DNA of 64,000 nt. Origin: Caulobacter sp. (GTDB taxonomy: Bacteria > Pseudomonadota > Alphaproteobacteria > Caulobacterales > Caulobacteraceae). Location of the stretch: NCBI GenBank assembly GCA_019636175.1, contig JAHBYC010000012.1, positions 17,115 to 81,114 on the forward strand, given 5' to 3'. The translations under genes were made by a program, and so were the position numbers. Under the pieces are notes generated by a model. That model saw only the letters and a program-made list of their open reading frames with translations. It did not search any database and had not been told where the DNA came from. Below are positions 36,958 to 45,357 of this stretch, piece after piece (the stretch's first letter is position 1; every line of letters starts with the position of its first letter).

Positions 36958-36965
36958 CGCTCTTG

Positions 36966-37298
36966 TCAGGACAGCAGGCCCTGGTCCTCGACCTCGGCCC
37001 GCCAGAACCGGCCATCGCCCGGACGGGTCGGCGCCGAGGCGATCTTCCAGCGCCGCCCCTCGCCCTCGACTAGGTCGCCGCGCGCCAGCGCCGCGACCTC
37101 GGCCCTGGACAGCCAGGCGACCGGCCTGGTCCGCACCAGCCGGCCCTGCTGCAGCTGGGCTTCTTCCGCCGGCTGCTCGATGCAGACGCCCACCGGATCC
37201 AGGTCGTCGCCGACGACCGGGCGGACCGCTCCCGGCGTGAAGACATGGGCGACGATCGCCGCGTCGGCGGCCGCCAGATGGTCGAGGAAGTCCGGCAC
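36966..37298 (-). CDS. head-tail connector protein (lambda FII position)
   Basis: The 110-residue protein begins at a GTG (MPDFLDHLAAADAAIVAHVF). The helix start is followed by a small beta barrel ('AVRPVVGDDLDPVGVCIEQPAEEAQLQQGRLVRT', 'ALARGDLVEGEGRRWKIASAPTRPGDGRFWRAEVED'), resembling gpFII-type stoppers. The position between capsid-associated genes and DUF6441 supports head-tail joining. No direct family match is claimed. Confidence 0.6.
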   Translation of the reverse strand: MPDFLDHLAAADAAIVAHVFTPGAVRPVVGDDLDPVGVCIEQPAEEAQLQQGRLVRTRPVAWLSRAEVAALARGDLVEGEGRRWKIASAPTRPGDGRFWRAEVEDQGLLS

Positions 37299-37305
37299 CG
37301 GGCGG

Positions 37306-37698
37306 TCAGGCCAGCTCGGCCAGCGGCCCCAGCTTCAGGGCCGAGGCGATGGCGCTGTCGCTGGCCTCGCGAACCTTGCCGGCCGACAGCAGTCGATGCA
37401 GCCGCCGCTCGGGCACGCTGACCGCGCGGCCGCGGCGAAGCGGGTTTCCGTCCTTGTCCGACAGACGGGACGTCGAGAGGATGACCGTGACCCGGGCCTC
37501 GTCGCCGCCGTCAGCCGGCGGACCCCGGCGCGCCTTCTTCGGCTTGGCCTTGTCGGCGGCGGCCTTGTCGGCGGCGGCCTTGTCGGCGGCGGCCTTGTCG
37601 GCGGCGGCCGACGCCTCGGGCGCGGTCGAAGCGACCTGCGCCTGAGGCGTCGGCTCGGGCAGCAGCGAGGCTTCAGGGGTCGGGGTGTTCGGGTTCAT
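37306..37698 (-). CDS. head completion-like protein with AADKA repeats (lambda FI position)
   Basis: The 130-residue protein (ATG 37698, preceded by GGGAG) starts with a Pro/Ala-rich tail. Four copies of a five-residue AADKA-type repeat follow, then a basic patch (KPKKARRG) and a compact C-terminal domain ('ARVTVILSTSRLSDKDGNPLRRGRAVSVPERRLHRLLSAGKVREASDS'). It sits between the capsid and connector genes. The Ala/Lys repeat resembles the flexible N-terminus of lambda FI. A TTG at 37722 would add 8 residues but lacks a good ribosome-binding site. Confidence 0.6.
   Translation of the reverse strand: MNPNTPTPEASLLPEPTPQAQVASTAPEASAAADKAAADKAAADKAAADKAKPKKARRGPPADGGDEARVTVILSTSRLSDKDGNPLRRGRAVSVPERRLHRLLSAGKVREASDSAIASALKLGPLAELA
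37548..37607. repeat. four tandem 15-bp repeats inside the FI-like gene
   Basis: Four copies of CCTTGTCGGCGGCGG in tandem, encoding AADKA units. Units appear identical, so copy number probably varies by slippage. Confidence 0.8.
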
Positions 37699-37821
37699 CT
37701 GGGCGCTCCCATCGGGTTTCAAGAGGGATCAGGGTATGTCGGACCGCCCCGCGAGGCGGTCGGAGATACCGCCGCCGCCCGGATCAAGGGCGGCGGCGGA
37801 TCCGTCACGTTGAATGGCCGA

Positions 37822-38844
37822 TCAGCTGGCGGCCTTGCTTCCGGTGAACAGCACTTCCGGCCGCGTGCAGATGTGCAGGCCGTTGGTCTGGGCCTCGAGG
37901 TCGATGTACTTCTCGCCCGTCGGATCCGGCGTCGCCATCGCATAGCGCGGCAGGCCGATGGAGTTGACGGCGCTGAACCAGGGCGCCGGGGCATATCGGC
38001 TGATGAACAGGCCGGGCACGCCCATCGGCACGAACCGGCATTCGTCTTCCGGCAGCTCGACATCGCCATAGCCGGGATACAGCTCGAAGGTGACCCCGCC
38101 ATAGGTGAAGCTGTCGTTGGCGCCGGAGTTGCGCAGGTCGTTGGCGGCCTGCTGGGCCATATAGGTCTCGCGGATCTCCGGGTGGTTGGAGATCAGCTTG
38201 AAGAACTCATCACCGCAGGGCGCCCACAGGCTGCTGATGGAGATCGAGTTCTTCAGCGCCTTGCGGATGTTGGTCTTCACATCCTGCAGCTTGCCCCGGA
38301 TCACGCCGCCATCGGTGCTGGCCCAGGCCGCTTCCAGATCGAGAAACACCGTGTCCGGCTCGGTCACCCCGAACTCGTCGAACAGATCGTAGATGGTCCC
38401 GCCGTCGGCATCGAGGATCAGACCCTGGATGGCGCCGAGGCGATGATATTCCTCGGTGTTGTCCAGGGCCAGGTTCATGTTCATCAGCTTTTCGTCGCGG
38501 CGCTGCGCCACGCCTTCGAGCTCATTGTCCGACCCGAAGGCCCGGACGTTCTGAATCTCGTCGGCCAGAAGCCGGTCGCGCGCCGGAACATGCGGAATGT
38601 TCAGGCTGATGCCCGTCCGCCCGTTCGTGCTCATCGGCGTCGGGTCTCCGCCGCGCGGCTTGGACGGCACGATCGACAGAGTCGAGCCCTTGCGTTCGAT
38701 GACGACGGAGGTCGTGGTTTCCCCCTTCTCCTCGAACAGGCCCAGTTCGGCCAGTCGTCCGGGCGGGGTTTCGCTGGCATTGATCGCAGCGGTCAGCGCC
38801 GTCATGCCGAACAGGTCGCTGTTGAAAACATTGGCGAGGGACAT
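37822..38844 (-). CDS. major capsid protein, lambda gpE family
   Basis: The 340-residue protein starts MSLANVFNSDLFGMTALTAAINASETPPGRLAELGLFEEKG, a classical gpE-family N-terminus (lambda E starts with a similar 'f....l....n.....p..l..lglf' pattern). Other matches are 'NIPHVPARDRLLADEIQNVRAFG', 'DGGTIYDLFDEFGVTEP', 'CGDEFFKLISNHPEIRETYMAQQAANDLRNS' and 'SRYAPAPWFSAVNSIGLPRYAM'. Length matches lambda E (341). ATG 38844 is chosen because family similarity starts there. It forms the icosahedral shell. Confidence 0.93.
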   Translation of the reverse strand: MSLANVFNSDLFGMTALTAAINASETPPGRLAELGLFEEKGETTTSVVIERKGSTLSIVPSKPRGGDPTPMSTNGRTGISLNIPHVPARDRLLADEIQNVRAFGSDNELEGVAQRRDEKLMNMNLALDNTEEYHRLGAIQGLILDADGGTIYDLFDEFGVTEPDTVFLDLEAAWASTDGGVIRGKLQDVKTNIRKALKNSISISSLWAPCGDEFFKLISNHPEIRETYMAQQAANDLRNSGANDSFTYGGVTFELYPGYGDVELPEDECRFVPMGVPGLFISRYAPAPWFSAVNSIGLPRYAMATPDPTGEKYIDLEAQTNGLHICTRPEVLFTGSKAAS

Positions 38845-38922
38845 CAGGGGTCTCTTCGTTTCCGGGACGGCCGGCGCTTTGGCGAGCGGTCCCATTCAAG
38901 GGTGTTGATGGAGTGGCCCGCG

Positions 38923-39591
38923 TCAGCTGCGGGCGATGATGCCGATCGTGGCCAGCGCGGCGACGGCGGCGGTCTTCTCGCCGGCGTCGTGGTCGTCCCA
39001 GCCGAGCAGAGCCAGTTTCACCTCGGCGTCCCGAGCGATGATCGTCGCTTCCGGAGTTTCGCCGACGCCGGTGGTCACCGCGTCATACAGCAGCCCGGCG
39101 ACCGTTTCGGTGCCGTCGATCCCTTCGGGGTCGTGGATCTTGTACTGACCGGATGCGGCGGCGGTCGTGACCGTCACGTCGAAGGCCTCGCCGGCGGTCG
39201 GATCGGTGCCGGAGTCAGTGATCGTCAGCCCCGACAGGCCGCCGCCGGCATAGGCCGACCCTGCCGTGGCAACGCCGATCACGACGCCGTCGGGATCGGT
39301 GTGACGCCACTTCGACGCCGTTCCCGCGCCGCCGACGATGCACTCGAACCGGTGAACCCCGGTCTTGGTGTTCAGGGCGGCCGTCGGCGCGGCGGTGATG
39401 GTGGCGCCGGCGGGCGCCGGAGTTCCGGCGGCGCCGGCGGCGGTCTTGGCCCCCTGCGTCACCTTTCCCAGCACCGCGCCGGCGACCAGGGTCTGGCTGG
39501 CCGCGATGGTGACAACCTCGCGGGAACGATAGCCGGGGGCTTCGCTCAGGATGAATTCCCCGGCGCGCCGGGCTTCGGTCAGAGTGGTCAT
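38923..39591 (-). CDS. head decoration protein, lambda gpD-like
   Basis: The 222-residue protein (MTTLTEARRAGEFILSEAPG) has the gpD signature: 'GEFILSEAPGYRSREVVTIAASQTLVAGAVLGKVT' at the start and 'AGLLYDAVTTGVGETPEATIIARDAEVKLALLGWDD' at the end. Between them lies a ~90-residue beta insertion, a Thr/Ala-rich domain ('HRFECIVGGAGTASKWRHTDPDG'). That makes it about twice the length of lambda D (110). The decoration protein stabilises the expanded shell. The inserted domain may display on the capsid surface. Confidence 0.85.
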   Translation of the reverse strand: MTTLTEARRAGEFILSEAPGYRSREVVTIAASQTLVAGAVLGKVTQGAKTAAGAAGTPAPAGATITAAPTAALNTKTGVHRFECIVGGAGTASKWRHTDPDGVVIGVATAGSAYAGGGLSGLTITDSGTDPTAGEAFDVTVTTAAASGQYKIHDPEGIDGTETVAGLLYDAVTTGVGETPEATIIARDAEVKLALLGWDDHDAGEKTAAVAALATIGIIARS

Positions 39592-39665
39592 GTCAGTCTC
39601 TCGCTTCTGGGGCGGCCAGTTGTTTGGCGCGGCGGCCCCGATTTGGGGATTTCAGGCGTTCGGGC

Positions 39666-40121
39666 TCAGCCGGTCTTGGCTTTGCGCCGGGCGGCGCGGC
39701 GGGCATAAACGCCCTTGACGTCGATCCGGACCTCGCCGCTGGGCGGAGTCGGCGTGTCGGCCCCCAGACGCCGGGCGCCGGCCATTTCGGCCGCCAGGCC
39801 ACCGCCGCGAGGGGCCGAGGCCAGCAGGCCCCGAGCGGTCTCCAGGGTCATGCCCGGGGTGAAGGCCAGCTTGCGGGCCATGGCCTCGCGCCCCTTGGCC
39901 TCGGGCAGGTCGAGGATGCTCTCGGCGACCTTGGCGTCGACCGGCGGATCCTGCTCAGGCGAGGGCGGCGCAGCGCCGGCGTCCGGCAGCGCTTCCTCCT
40001 CGTCCTCGGGATCCGGCGCGGCCTCTTCGGGATCGGCCGGCATTTCGGCCTCCACACTGGCCAGGGTCTGGGGCTTGACGCCGGCGGCTGTCAGGGCCGC
40101 CAGCAACGTGCTGCGTTTCAC
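39666..40121 (-). CDS. nested capsid scaffold (Nu3-like) from an internal start
   Basis: Inside the protease gene a GTG at 40121 is preceded by AAGGAG with a 6-nt spacer, far better than chance in this GC-rich gene. Translation from it gives a 151-residue protein (MKRSTLLAALTAAGVKPQTL), acidic in the middle ('EAEMPADPEEAAPDPEDEEEALPDAG') and helical at the end. It has the same frame and stop as the protease. This reproduces the lambda C/nu3 arrangement, where the scaffold is made from an in-frame internal start. Confidence 0.75.
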   Translation of the reverse strand: MKRSTLLAALTAAGVKPQTLASVEAEMPADPEEAAPDPEDEEEALPDAGAAPPSPEQDPPVDAKVAESILDLPEAKGREAMARKLAFTPGMTLETARGLLASAPRGGGLAAEMAGARRLGADTPTPPSGEVRIDVKGVYARRAARRKAKTG

Positions 40122-41198
40122 GGTGTTCTCCTTCGCTGCAGCTGGGGCGGCGATGGCCCCGGGACTCCGGCCGGTCCGGGCCGAAGCAAGCGCTCCGGAT
40201 CCGGCGGCCGAAACGGTTGATGGCGTGGCGACCAGGTCGCGCAGCGCCATGAAGGCCTCTTCCTCCGAGGCGATTTCATCGATCAGGTTCAGGGCCAGGG
40301 CCGACCGGGCGGGATCGTCATGGTCGCCCAGATAGACCCCCGCCTGGGTCGCCAGGGCCGCCTCGGCGGTCACCACCGGACGGCCGGCGACGACGTCGGC
40401 GATGAAGTTGCGACCGCACTGGTCGATCTCGGCCTGCAGGTCGGCCTTGGCGGTCGGCGACAACGCCCCCCACCAGGCCCCTTCGGTCTTCTTGTCGCCG
40501 AACTGAATGGCGGTGATCTCGATCCCCGCCTCGGCCAGTGCGCCCGACCAGTTTTCATGAACCAGCACCGCGCCGATCGAACCGATCAGCCCGACGTTGG
40601 GCGCGAGGATCCGGTCGGCCTGGGCGGCGATCCAGTAGGCCGCCGAGCAGGCCATGTCGGCATAGACCCAGATCGGCTTGCCGCCGGCGGCGGCCCGGTT
40701 CTCGCGCATGAACTTGGCCAGCGCCGGCAGGCCCCCGGCCACGACCCCGCCCGGGCTACTCAGCCGCAGAAACGTCGCCCGCACCCGCTCGTCGGCCGCG
40801 GCTTCCCGCATCGCCGCCAGCAGGGTGTCATAGCCGTGATAGACCTCGCCGCAGAACTCCTCGCCGCGATCGGTCAGGGCGGTGTCGGCCTGCATCAGAG
40901 CCACCCCGTCCTTCAGGCTCCAGCAGAAGCCGACATCGTCCGGCTCCCCGGCCCACAGCGGGGCATAGGCCAGCCGCTCCTGCATCGGCACGGGCGTATA
41001 GTCCTCGGCGTCATCCATCGCCTGGGGTTGTCGCGAGCCGGACAGGACGCGAAACAGCGCCGCCAGTCGCCCGGGGCGCTCGAAGGCGCGCGAGTCAACG
41101 GCGCGGATCCTCCCGGCCAGCTCCTCGGCGGCGCGGGGGGTCAGCAGCAGGGGCCGTCCCGCGTGGCGGGCGGCCATGGAGGACAGGCGTCCGGACAT
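39666..41198 (-). CDS. capsid maturation protease, S49 family (lambda gpC-like)
   Basis: The 510-residue protein starts MSGRLSSMAARHAGRPLLLT. The SppA/S49 core includes 'ATFLRLSSPGGVVAGGLPALAKFMREN', 'PIWVYADMACSAAYWIAAQADRILAPNVGLIGSIGAVLVHENWSGALAEAG' (nucleophile Ser in 'CSAAYWIA') and 'GIEITAIQFGDKK'. The last ~150 residues are an acidic, helical scaffold region that also has its own start (40121). It processes the portal and scaffold during head assembly. ATG 41198 is 21 bp downstream of the 41220 palindrome. Confidence 0.88.
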   Translation of the reverse strand: MSGRLSSMAARHAGRPLLLTPRAAEELAGRIRAVDSRAFERPGRLAALFRVLSGSRQPQAMDDAEDYTPVPMQERLAYAPLWAGEPDDVGFCWSLKDGVALMQADTALTDRGEEFCGEVYHGYDTLLAAMREAAADERVRATFLRLSSPGGVVAGGLPALAKFMRENRAAAGGKPIWVYADMACSAAYWIAAQADRILAPNVGLIGSIGAVLVHENWSGALAEAGIEITAIQFGDKKTEGAWWGALSPTAKADLQAEIDQCGRNFIADVVAGRPVVTAEAALATQAGVYLGDHDDPARSALALNLIDEIASEEEAFMALRDLVATPSTVSAAGSGALASARTGRSPGAIAAPAAAKENTVKRSTLLAALTAAGVKPQTLASVEAEMPADPEEAAPDPEDEEEALPDAGAAPPSPEQDPPVDAKVAESILDLPEAKGREAMARKLAFTPGMTLETARGLLASAPRGGGLAAEMAGARRLGADTPTPPSGEVRIDVKGVYARRAARRKAKTG

Positions 41199-41219
41199 TG
41201 AGAACCTCGGAGAATGGCG

Positions 41220-41238
41220 ATGCGAACGGCGTTCGCAT
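41220..41238. repeat. 19-bp prophage palindrome, perfect
   Basis: ATGCGAACGGCGTTCGCAT in the 62-bp gap between the portal and protease genes. Confidence 0.8.
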
Positions 41239-41260
41239 CGAAGGTTGGGCGACGACGCGG

Positions 41261-42880
41261 CTAGGGCCGGGCGTCGCGCTGGCGGTCTTGTTCGGCGGTC
41301 TGGGCCAACGGCGCGCCGCCGGCGGGCCCATGGGTCGCCGTGGTCAACGGCAGGCCCAGCTCTTCCTTCTTGCGCATCTCGCGGGCCGTCTGTTCGAGGC
41401 GCTCTTCCCAGTCCCCGCCCTGGTCGGCGCATTCGTCTTCCAGCGTCGAGATATTGGCCTCGATCCGGGCGGCGGCGGCGTCGATTTCCTTGGTCGGGTC
41501 GATGTAGCCGCGCGCCGGACCGATCCAGCGCCCGTCGGCATAGGCGTCCGGGGCTTCATGAAAGTCCGGCGCCCCCGGCGGCGGAACCAGCTCGCCGATG
41601 TCAAAGGCCTCTTCCAGCCAGGCCACGAAGAAGGGTTGGGCGATCTGGATCCGCAGCAGCTCGCGAAAGCCGAGCGTCTCGTTCCAGGCGATCAGCATGG
41701 CCGCCCGCGCTGACGAATAGTTCGTCTGGCTGAAGTCCATGCTCAGCTCTTCATAGGTCACACCCAGGCTGGCCGAAATCAGCCGCAGGATCGACCGCGA
41801 GAAGCCTTCGAACCCGGAGGTGTCGCGGGCCGTGGTCTGCATCTGGACCTCGTCGTCCAGACCCAGGACCTGCATCTGCACGCCATCGACCATCACCGGG
41901 TTCTCGGCGTAGAAATCCTCGCGTTCCGCGGCGAAGGCGGCGACGTCATCCGACTCGAAGCCTTCCTTGACGGCCGAGGGGCCGGCGTTGGATTTGACGA
42001 AGCCCAGGAACAACGCGTTCAGCGCCGCCGCCTCGAGGGTGTGATCGGTGTATTTGCCGAAGGCCCGGAAGGCTTTCAGCGCCTGCACCAGGCGCGTGAC
42101 GCCCCGGGTCTGGCCGGCCCGCAGCTGATCGAAGGCGTGCAGCACCTGGGGCCGTCCGGCCGGCGTGGCGAACCGGTCCCAGCGGTGCCAGACCATGTTG
42201 GCCCGGCCGCCCAGATCCGAGGGATGGCCCTCGCGGATCCAGTAGCCGATCGGAACATCATGGGCGTTGGTTTCCACACCGCCGCGCAGTCGGTCGCTGT
42301 CGGGCTTGCCGTTGGGATTGGACAGCCTGTCGGGATCCACCACCCGCAGCCGGGTCTTGTAGAGGGTGGGCTCATCCCCGGCCCACTCGACAAGGCCGAC
42401 CGCCTCCCCATCCTGAAAGATATGGGCCGCGCTCATTCGCAGCAGCTGGCCGAAGGTCAGCTTGCGCGTGGCGTCCGCCTGAAAGTGAACCCCGGAAGCG
42501 TAATACTTCCACTTGCTCTCGATCTGCCGGCCCAGCTCCAGCGCAGCCTCGAAGCTGATCCCCAGGGCGCGGGCGTTCGGCTTGGACGACAGCCGCCAGT
42601 GAAAGCCGACCGTGGAATTGATCCGGCGATGCAGCGCGGCGCCGCCGATCGGATCGTTGCGCGAGGTGTCCCGGGCCCGGGCCACCGACATGTCCCGGTC
42701 ATTCAACCAGTCGGCGTCGGCCGACCGTAGCGACGGCCGCCACTGGCTCATGAAGGTGCCGTGGCGCGAGGCCGCCTGGTGCGGGCGGTTCAGTTCATTG
42801 ACCGGCGTGCTCGCCTGCGCCCGGGCCCGGCGGACGTCATCGGCGGTGATCGGTCGCCCGTCGGCATAGGTCAGGCTCAC
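41261..42880 (-). CDS. portal protein, lambda gpB family
   Basis: The 539-residue protein begins at a GTG (MSLTYADGRPITADDVRRAR) overlapping the stop of the 57-residue gene. Family segments are 'DMSVARARDTSRNDPIGGAALHRRINSTVGFHWRLSSKPNARALG', 'GEAVGLVEWAGDEPTLYKTRLRVVDPDRLSNPNG', 'KYTDHTLEAAALNALFLGFVKSN' and 'RILRLISASLGVTYEELSMDFSQTNYSSARAAML'-type sequence. Length is close to lambda B (533). It forms the dodecameric DNA gate at the head vertex. Confidence 0.92.
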   Translation of the reverse strand: MSLTYADGRPITADDVRRARAQASTPVNELNRPHQAASRHGTFMSQWRPSLRSADADWLNDRDMSVARARDTSRNDPIGGAALHRRINSTVGFHWRLSSKPNARALGISFEAALELGRQIESKWKYYASGVHFQADATRKLTFGQLLRMSAAHIFQDGEAVGLVEWAGDEPTLYKTRLRVVDPDRLSNPNGKPDSDRLRGGVETNAHDVPIGYWIREGHPSDLGGRANMVWHRWDRFATPAGRPQVLHAFDQLRAGQTRGVTRLVQALKAFRAFGKYTDHTLEAAALNALFLGFVKSNAGPSAVKEGFESDDVAAFAAEREDFYAENPVMVDGVQMQVLGLDDEVQMQTTARDTSGFEGFSRSILRLISASLGVTYEELSMDFSQTNYSSARAAMLIAWNETLGFRELLRIQIAQPFFVAWLEEAFDIGELVPPPGAPDFHEAPDAYADGRWIGPARGYIDPTKEIDAAAARIEANISTLEDECADQGGDWEERLEQTAREMRKKEELGLPLTTATHGPAGGAPLAQTAEQDRQRDARP

Positions 42881-43050
42881 TTGCGCCTCCGGGGATACAG
42901 CGGCCGCCAGCCGGCGGCGGTGAAGATCTGCGGCGGAGTCGGGCGCGGATCGGCGACATGATCGGCGACCTGGTCGATCCGGCGCGGCAGCGCCGCCAGC
43001 AGCTCGGACAGGCTGGGCGCGAACGGCGGCTTGACCGGACCGTCCGACAT
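42877..43050 (-). CDS. 57-residue phage protein between gpW and portal
   Basis: The protein begins MSDGPVKPPFAPSLSELLAA and ends 'WRPLYPRRRK'. Its ATG overlaps the gpW stop (TGATG) and its TGA overlaps the portal GTG (GTGA), so it is embedded in a coupled gene string and probably real. It is Pro-rich at the start and basic at the end, with one amphipathic helix. No family is recognised. Confidence 0.6.
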   Translation of the reverse strand: MSDGPVKPPFAPSLSELLAALPRRIDQVADHVADPRPTPPQIFTAAGWRPLYPRRRK

Positions 43051-43271
43051 CAGCGGACCAGGAAGCGGAAGGCGCCGCGTTTGCGTCCGCCGTCCGAGTC
43101 GAGCGCCTCCAGGCGATCGATCTCCGCCTTCAGCCGGCGCGTGTCGCCTTGCGCATATTCGACGGTTCGACCGAACGCGGTGACTTTGGCGACCTTCTCG
43201 CCGGCGATCAGGGACCGGTAGGCGACCCTCAGACTGACCAGCGCGGCGGCGTCTTCAGTGCTCAGCGCCAC
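43050..43271 (-). CDS. head-tail joining protein, lambda gpW-like
   Basis: The 73-residue protein (MALSTEDAAALVSLRVAYRS) matches gpW in size (lambda W is 68) and layout: helix 'AYRSLIAGEKVAKVTAFGRTVEYAQGD', then helix 'LKAEIDRLEAL' and a basic tail. It sits between terL and portal exactly as lambda W. It is added after DNA packaging to close the head. Confidence 0.85.
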   Translation of the reverse strand: MALSTEDAAALVSLRVAYRSLIAGEKVAKVTAFGRTVEYAQGDTRRLKAEIDRLEALDSDGGRKRGAFRFLVR

Positions 43272-43280
43272 GTCGGCCTC

Positions 43281-45350
43281 CTATCGCTTGGGAAAAAACC
43301 GGCGCGGGGCGACCGGCTTGTCAGGTTCGGGCGTGGACGCTCCGGGGGTCGGCGTCTTCGTCGCGGCGGAGGGGCCCGTGCTCGAAGGGACCGCCGCGTT
43401 GAAGAGATCAGGCGGGGCCTGGCCCCGCGCCTGGGCGCGTGATTCCCAGTCGATCCGCTCGCCAGGTCGTCCATCCCTGCGGGCGGCGCCGACCCCCAGA
43501 CTCCAGGCCAGGGCGCGAGCCCCGACCCAGATATCGGTTTCCTCGTTGCGGCCGTCTCCGGCCAGGACCGCCCACCAGCGCTTGATATCGCCGGTCTTGG
43601 CGTCCTTTTTCTCGCTCAGCCCCTCGGCGGTGATCTGCCGCGCCCAGGTCTCATCCTCGGCCAGCGACCAGTGACCCCGGCCCTGGACCCGGACCTGATA
43701 GCCGGCGTCGATCGACAGCTTCAGCGACCAGGCCAGAAGGCTTTTCAGCTCCCAGGTGCCGGTCGGCCATAGCTTGACCCGGCCCTTGATCCGTCCGTTC
43801 TCGACGATCTTCACCACCTTGGCCTTGCCGACGATCGGGATCTTCCACCCGGGCCGCCCATCCATCGCGTAGACCGTCGAGCGGCCGCGGCAGAAGTTGT
43901 AGACCTTGGCCGTGCGATAGCCGGTGTCGACGCCAAAGGCCTCGATCTCCAGTTCGCCGCCGCCGGCGTGCGGATAGGTCCGCCGGATCACCTCGTCCAG
44001 TTCCAGCCACGGCTCGGTGCTGGAGGTGTCGCCGGAAATGATCCCCCGATCGACCACCCACCACTCTCCGCCCGGACCCCAGGCGATCACCCCCCATTGC
44101 AGCCAGCTCCCCTGGACGTCGCAGAAGCCGGTCAGGAGCTCGGCGCCGTCCGGCACGACGGCCTGGTCGTATCCCTCCCGCAGCTTGTGCAGCTCTTCCC
44201 AATCGACCGTCTCCACCGCCGGGTCATAGGCGCGTCCGAAGGTCTGCTGCTCGAGCGTCATCAGCTCGGCCGGCTTCTTGGCCTCCATGATGGACAGGGC
44301 GATCTTGTCCAGGCTGATCAGCCCGCACATAGCCTGCCAGACGTAGTAGCTGGGCTGACGGCCCTCGACATCGCGGGCCCGCCAGCGCGCCAGTTCCTCC
44401 TCGTTCTCGATGAACGCCGGCGGCTGCGGATTGGCCTCGGGATCCTCGGACCGGAAGTCCGGAACCCAGCGATAGCCGTCACCCCGCCAGAACGCCCGGT
44501 CGCGGTCCTCGATCACCCCGCCGCAGCCCGGACAGACAAAGTGCGGCGTCATCCCGACGCCGGTGACCAACCCCTCGGGCTCGAAGCGGAAGGATCCGAG
44601 GCAGTGGACGCACCGGCCATAGTAGCGCGACCGGGTGCCCTTCTCCTCGGCGTCGGTGACGACGCACTCGCCCTGCTCGCCGGGCGTCGAGACCATCAGC
44701 TCCTTTGACCCGACCACCGAATAGGCGTCCTGACGGGCGCGGGCCTGCGGAATCGGCGCGCCCCGGGAGCCAACTTCTTTCGGGGCGTTGGCGACCTCCT
44801 CCAGGATCATGTTGCCCGAGGAGATCATCTGCAGCTCGGCGGGCGAACCCAGGTTGAACAGCAGGATGTCGGCGCCGGTGTACAGCCGCTTCTTGCGGGC
44901 GTTCGATCCCTCCGAACCCTTGATGCCGACCGGCCGGACTTTCGGCTTCAGCAGCGGGCTGGCGTCCAGCAGCGGCTGGAGCTTGTAGTCGTTGTACTTG
45001 ATCACCTCGCCGCCGGTCGGCAGGCCGATGGCGAAGGACCGGGGATGGTTGGCGATCGACCAGCAGACCCACAGCTGCCCGATCAGGGACTTTGCCGACT
45101 GGGCGCCGCCGCGCACCGTGACGCGTTCGGCCGGATCGTCGGGGTGCAGCCGGTCCAGCGGCTCGCGGATGTACTCTACGCCCTCGAAACTGACTGGCCC
45201 CTCGCGCGGCGAGCGGGTCGCGGCGTTGAGGATGACGTGCCCCTCGTCGACCCATTCGCTGATCCGCGACTCCGGGGCCGGAGCATAGTCCAGGGCCACC
45301 CGCAGCAGCACCGCCGCGCCGGCGACCGACAGGTCCGCGTCAAACGCCAT
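43281..45350 (-). CDS. terL: terminase large subunit (GpA family)
   Basis: The 689-residue protein starts MAFDADLSVAGAAVLLRVAL. ATPase part: 'VTVRGGAQSAKSLIGQLWV' (Walker A-like), 'SGNMILEEVANAPKEV' (Walker B and catalytic Glu), and a CxxC-x(n)-CxxC zinc-like pair in 'RCVHCLGSFRF...FVCPGCGG'. Nuclease part: 'LLTGFCDVQGSWLQWGVIAW' and 'IEAFGVDTGYRTAKVYNFCRG' with RNase H-fold acidic residues. This is the lambda A/GpA family that cuts at cos and pumps DNA. An Ala/Pro/Thr-rich C-terminal tail of ~60 residues is unusual but common in the clade. Confidence 0.95.
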   Translation of the reverse strand: MAFDADLSVAGAAVLLRVALDYAPAPESRISEWVDEGHVILNAATRSPREGPVSFEGVEYIREPLDRLHPDDPAERVTVRGGAQSAKSLIGQLWVCWSIANHPRSFAIGLPTGGEVIKYNDYKLQPLLDASPLLKPKVRPVGIKGSEGSNARKKRLYTGADILLFNLGSPAELQMISSGNMILEEVANAPKEVGSRGAPIPQARARQDAYSVVGSKELMVSTPGEQGECVVTDAEEKGTRSRYYGRCVHCLGSFRFEPEGLVTGVGMTPHFVCPGCGGVIEDRDRAFWRGDGYRWVPDFRSEDPEANPQPPAFIENEEELARWRARDVEGRQPSYYVWQAMCGLISLDKIALSIMEAKKPAELMTLEQQTFGRAYDPAVETVDWEELHKLREGYDQAVVPDGAELLTGFCDVQGSWLQWGVIAWGPGGEWWVVDRGIISGDTSSTEPWLELDEVIRRTYPHAGGGELEIEAFGVDTGYRTAKVYNFCRGRSTVYAMDGRPGWKIPIVGKAKVVKIVENGRIKGRVKLWPTGTWELKSLLAWSLKLSIDAGYQVRVQGRGHWSLAEDETWARQITAEGLSEKKDAKTGDIKRWWAVLAGDGRNEETDIWVGARALAWSLGVGAARRDGRPGERIDWESRAQARGQAPPDLFNAAVPSSTGPSAATKTPTPGASTPEPDKPVAPRRFFPKR

Positions 45351-45357
45351 GGTGTGC

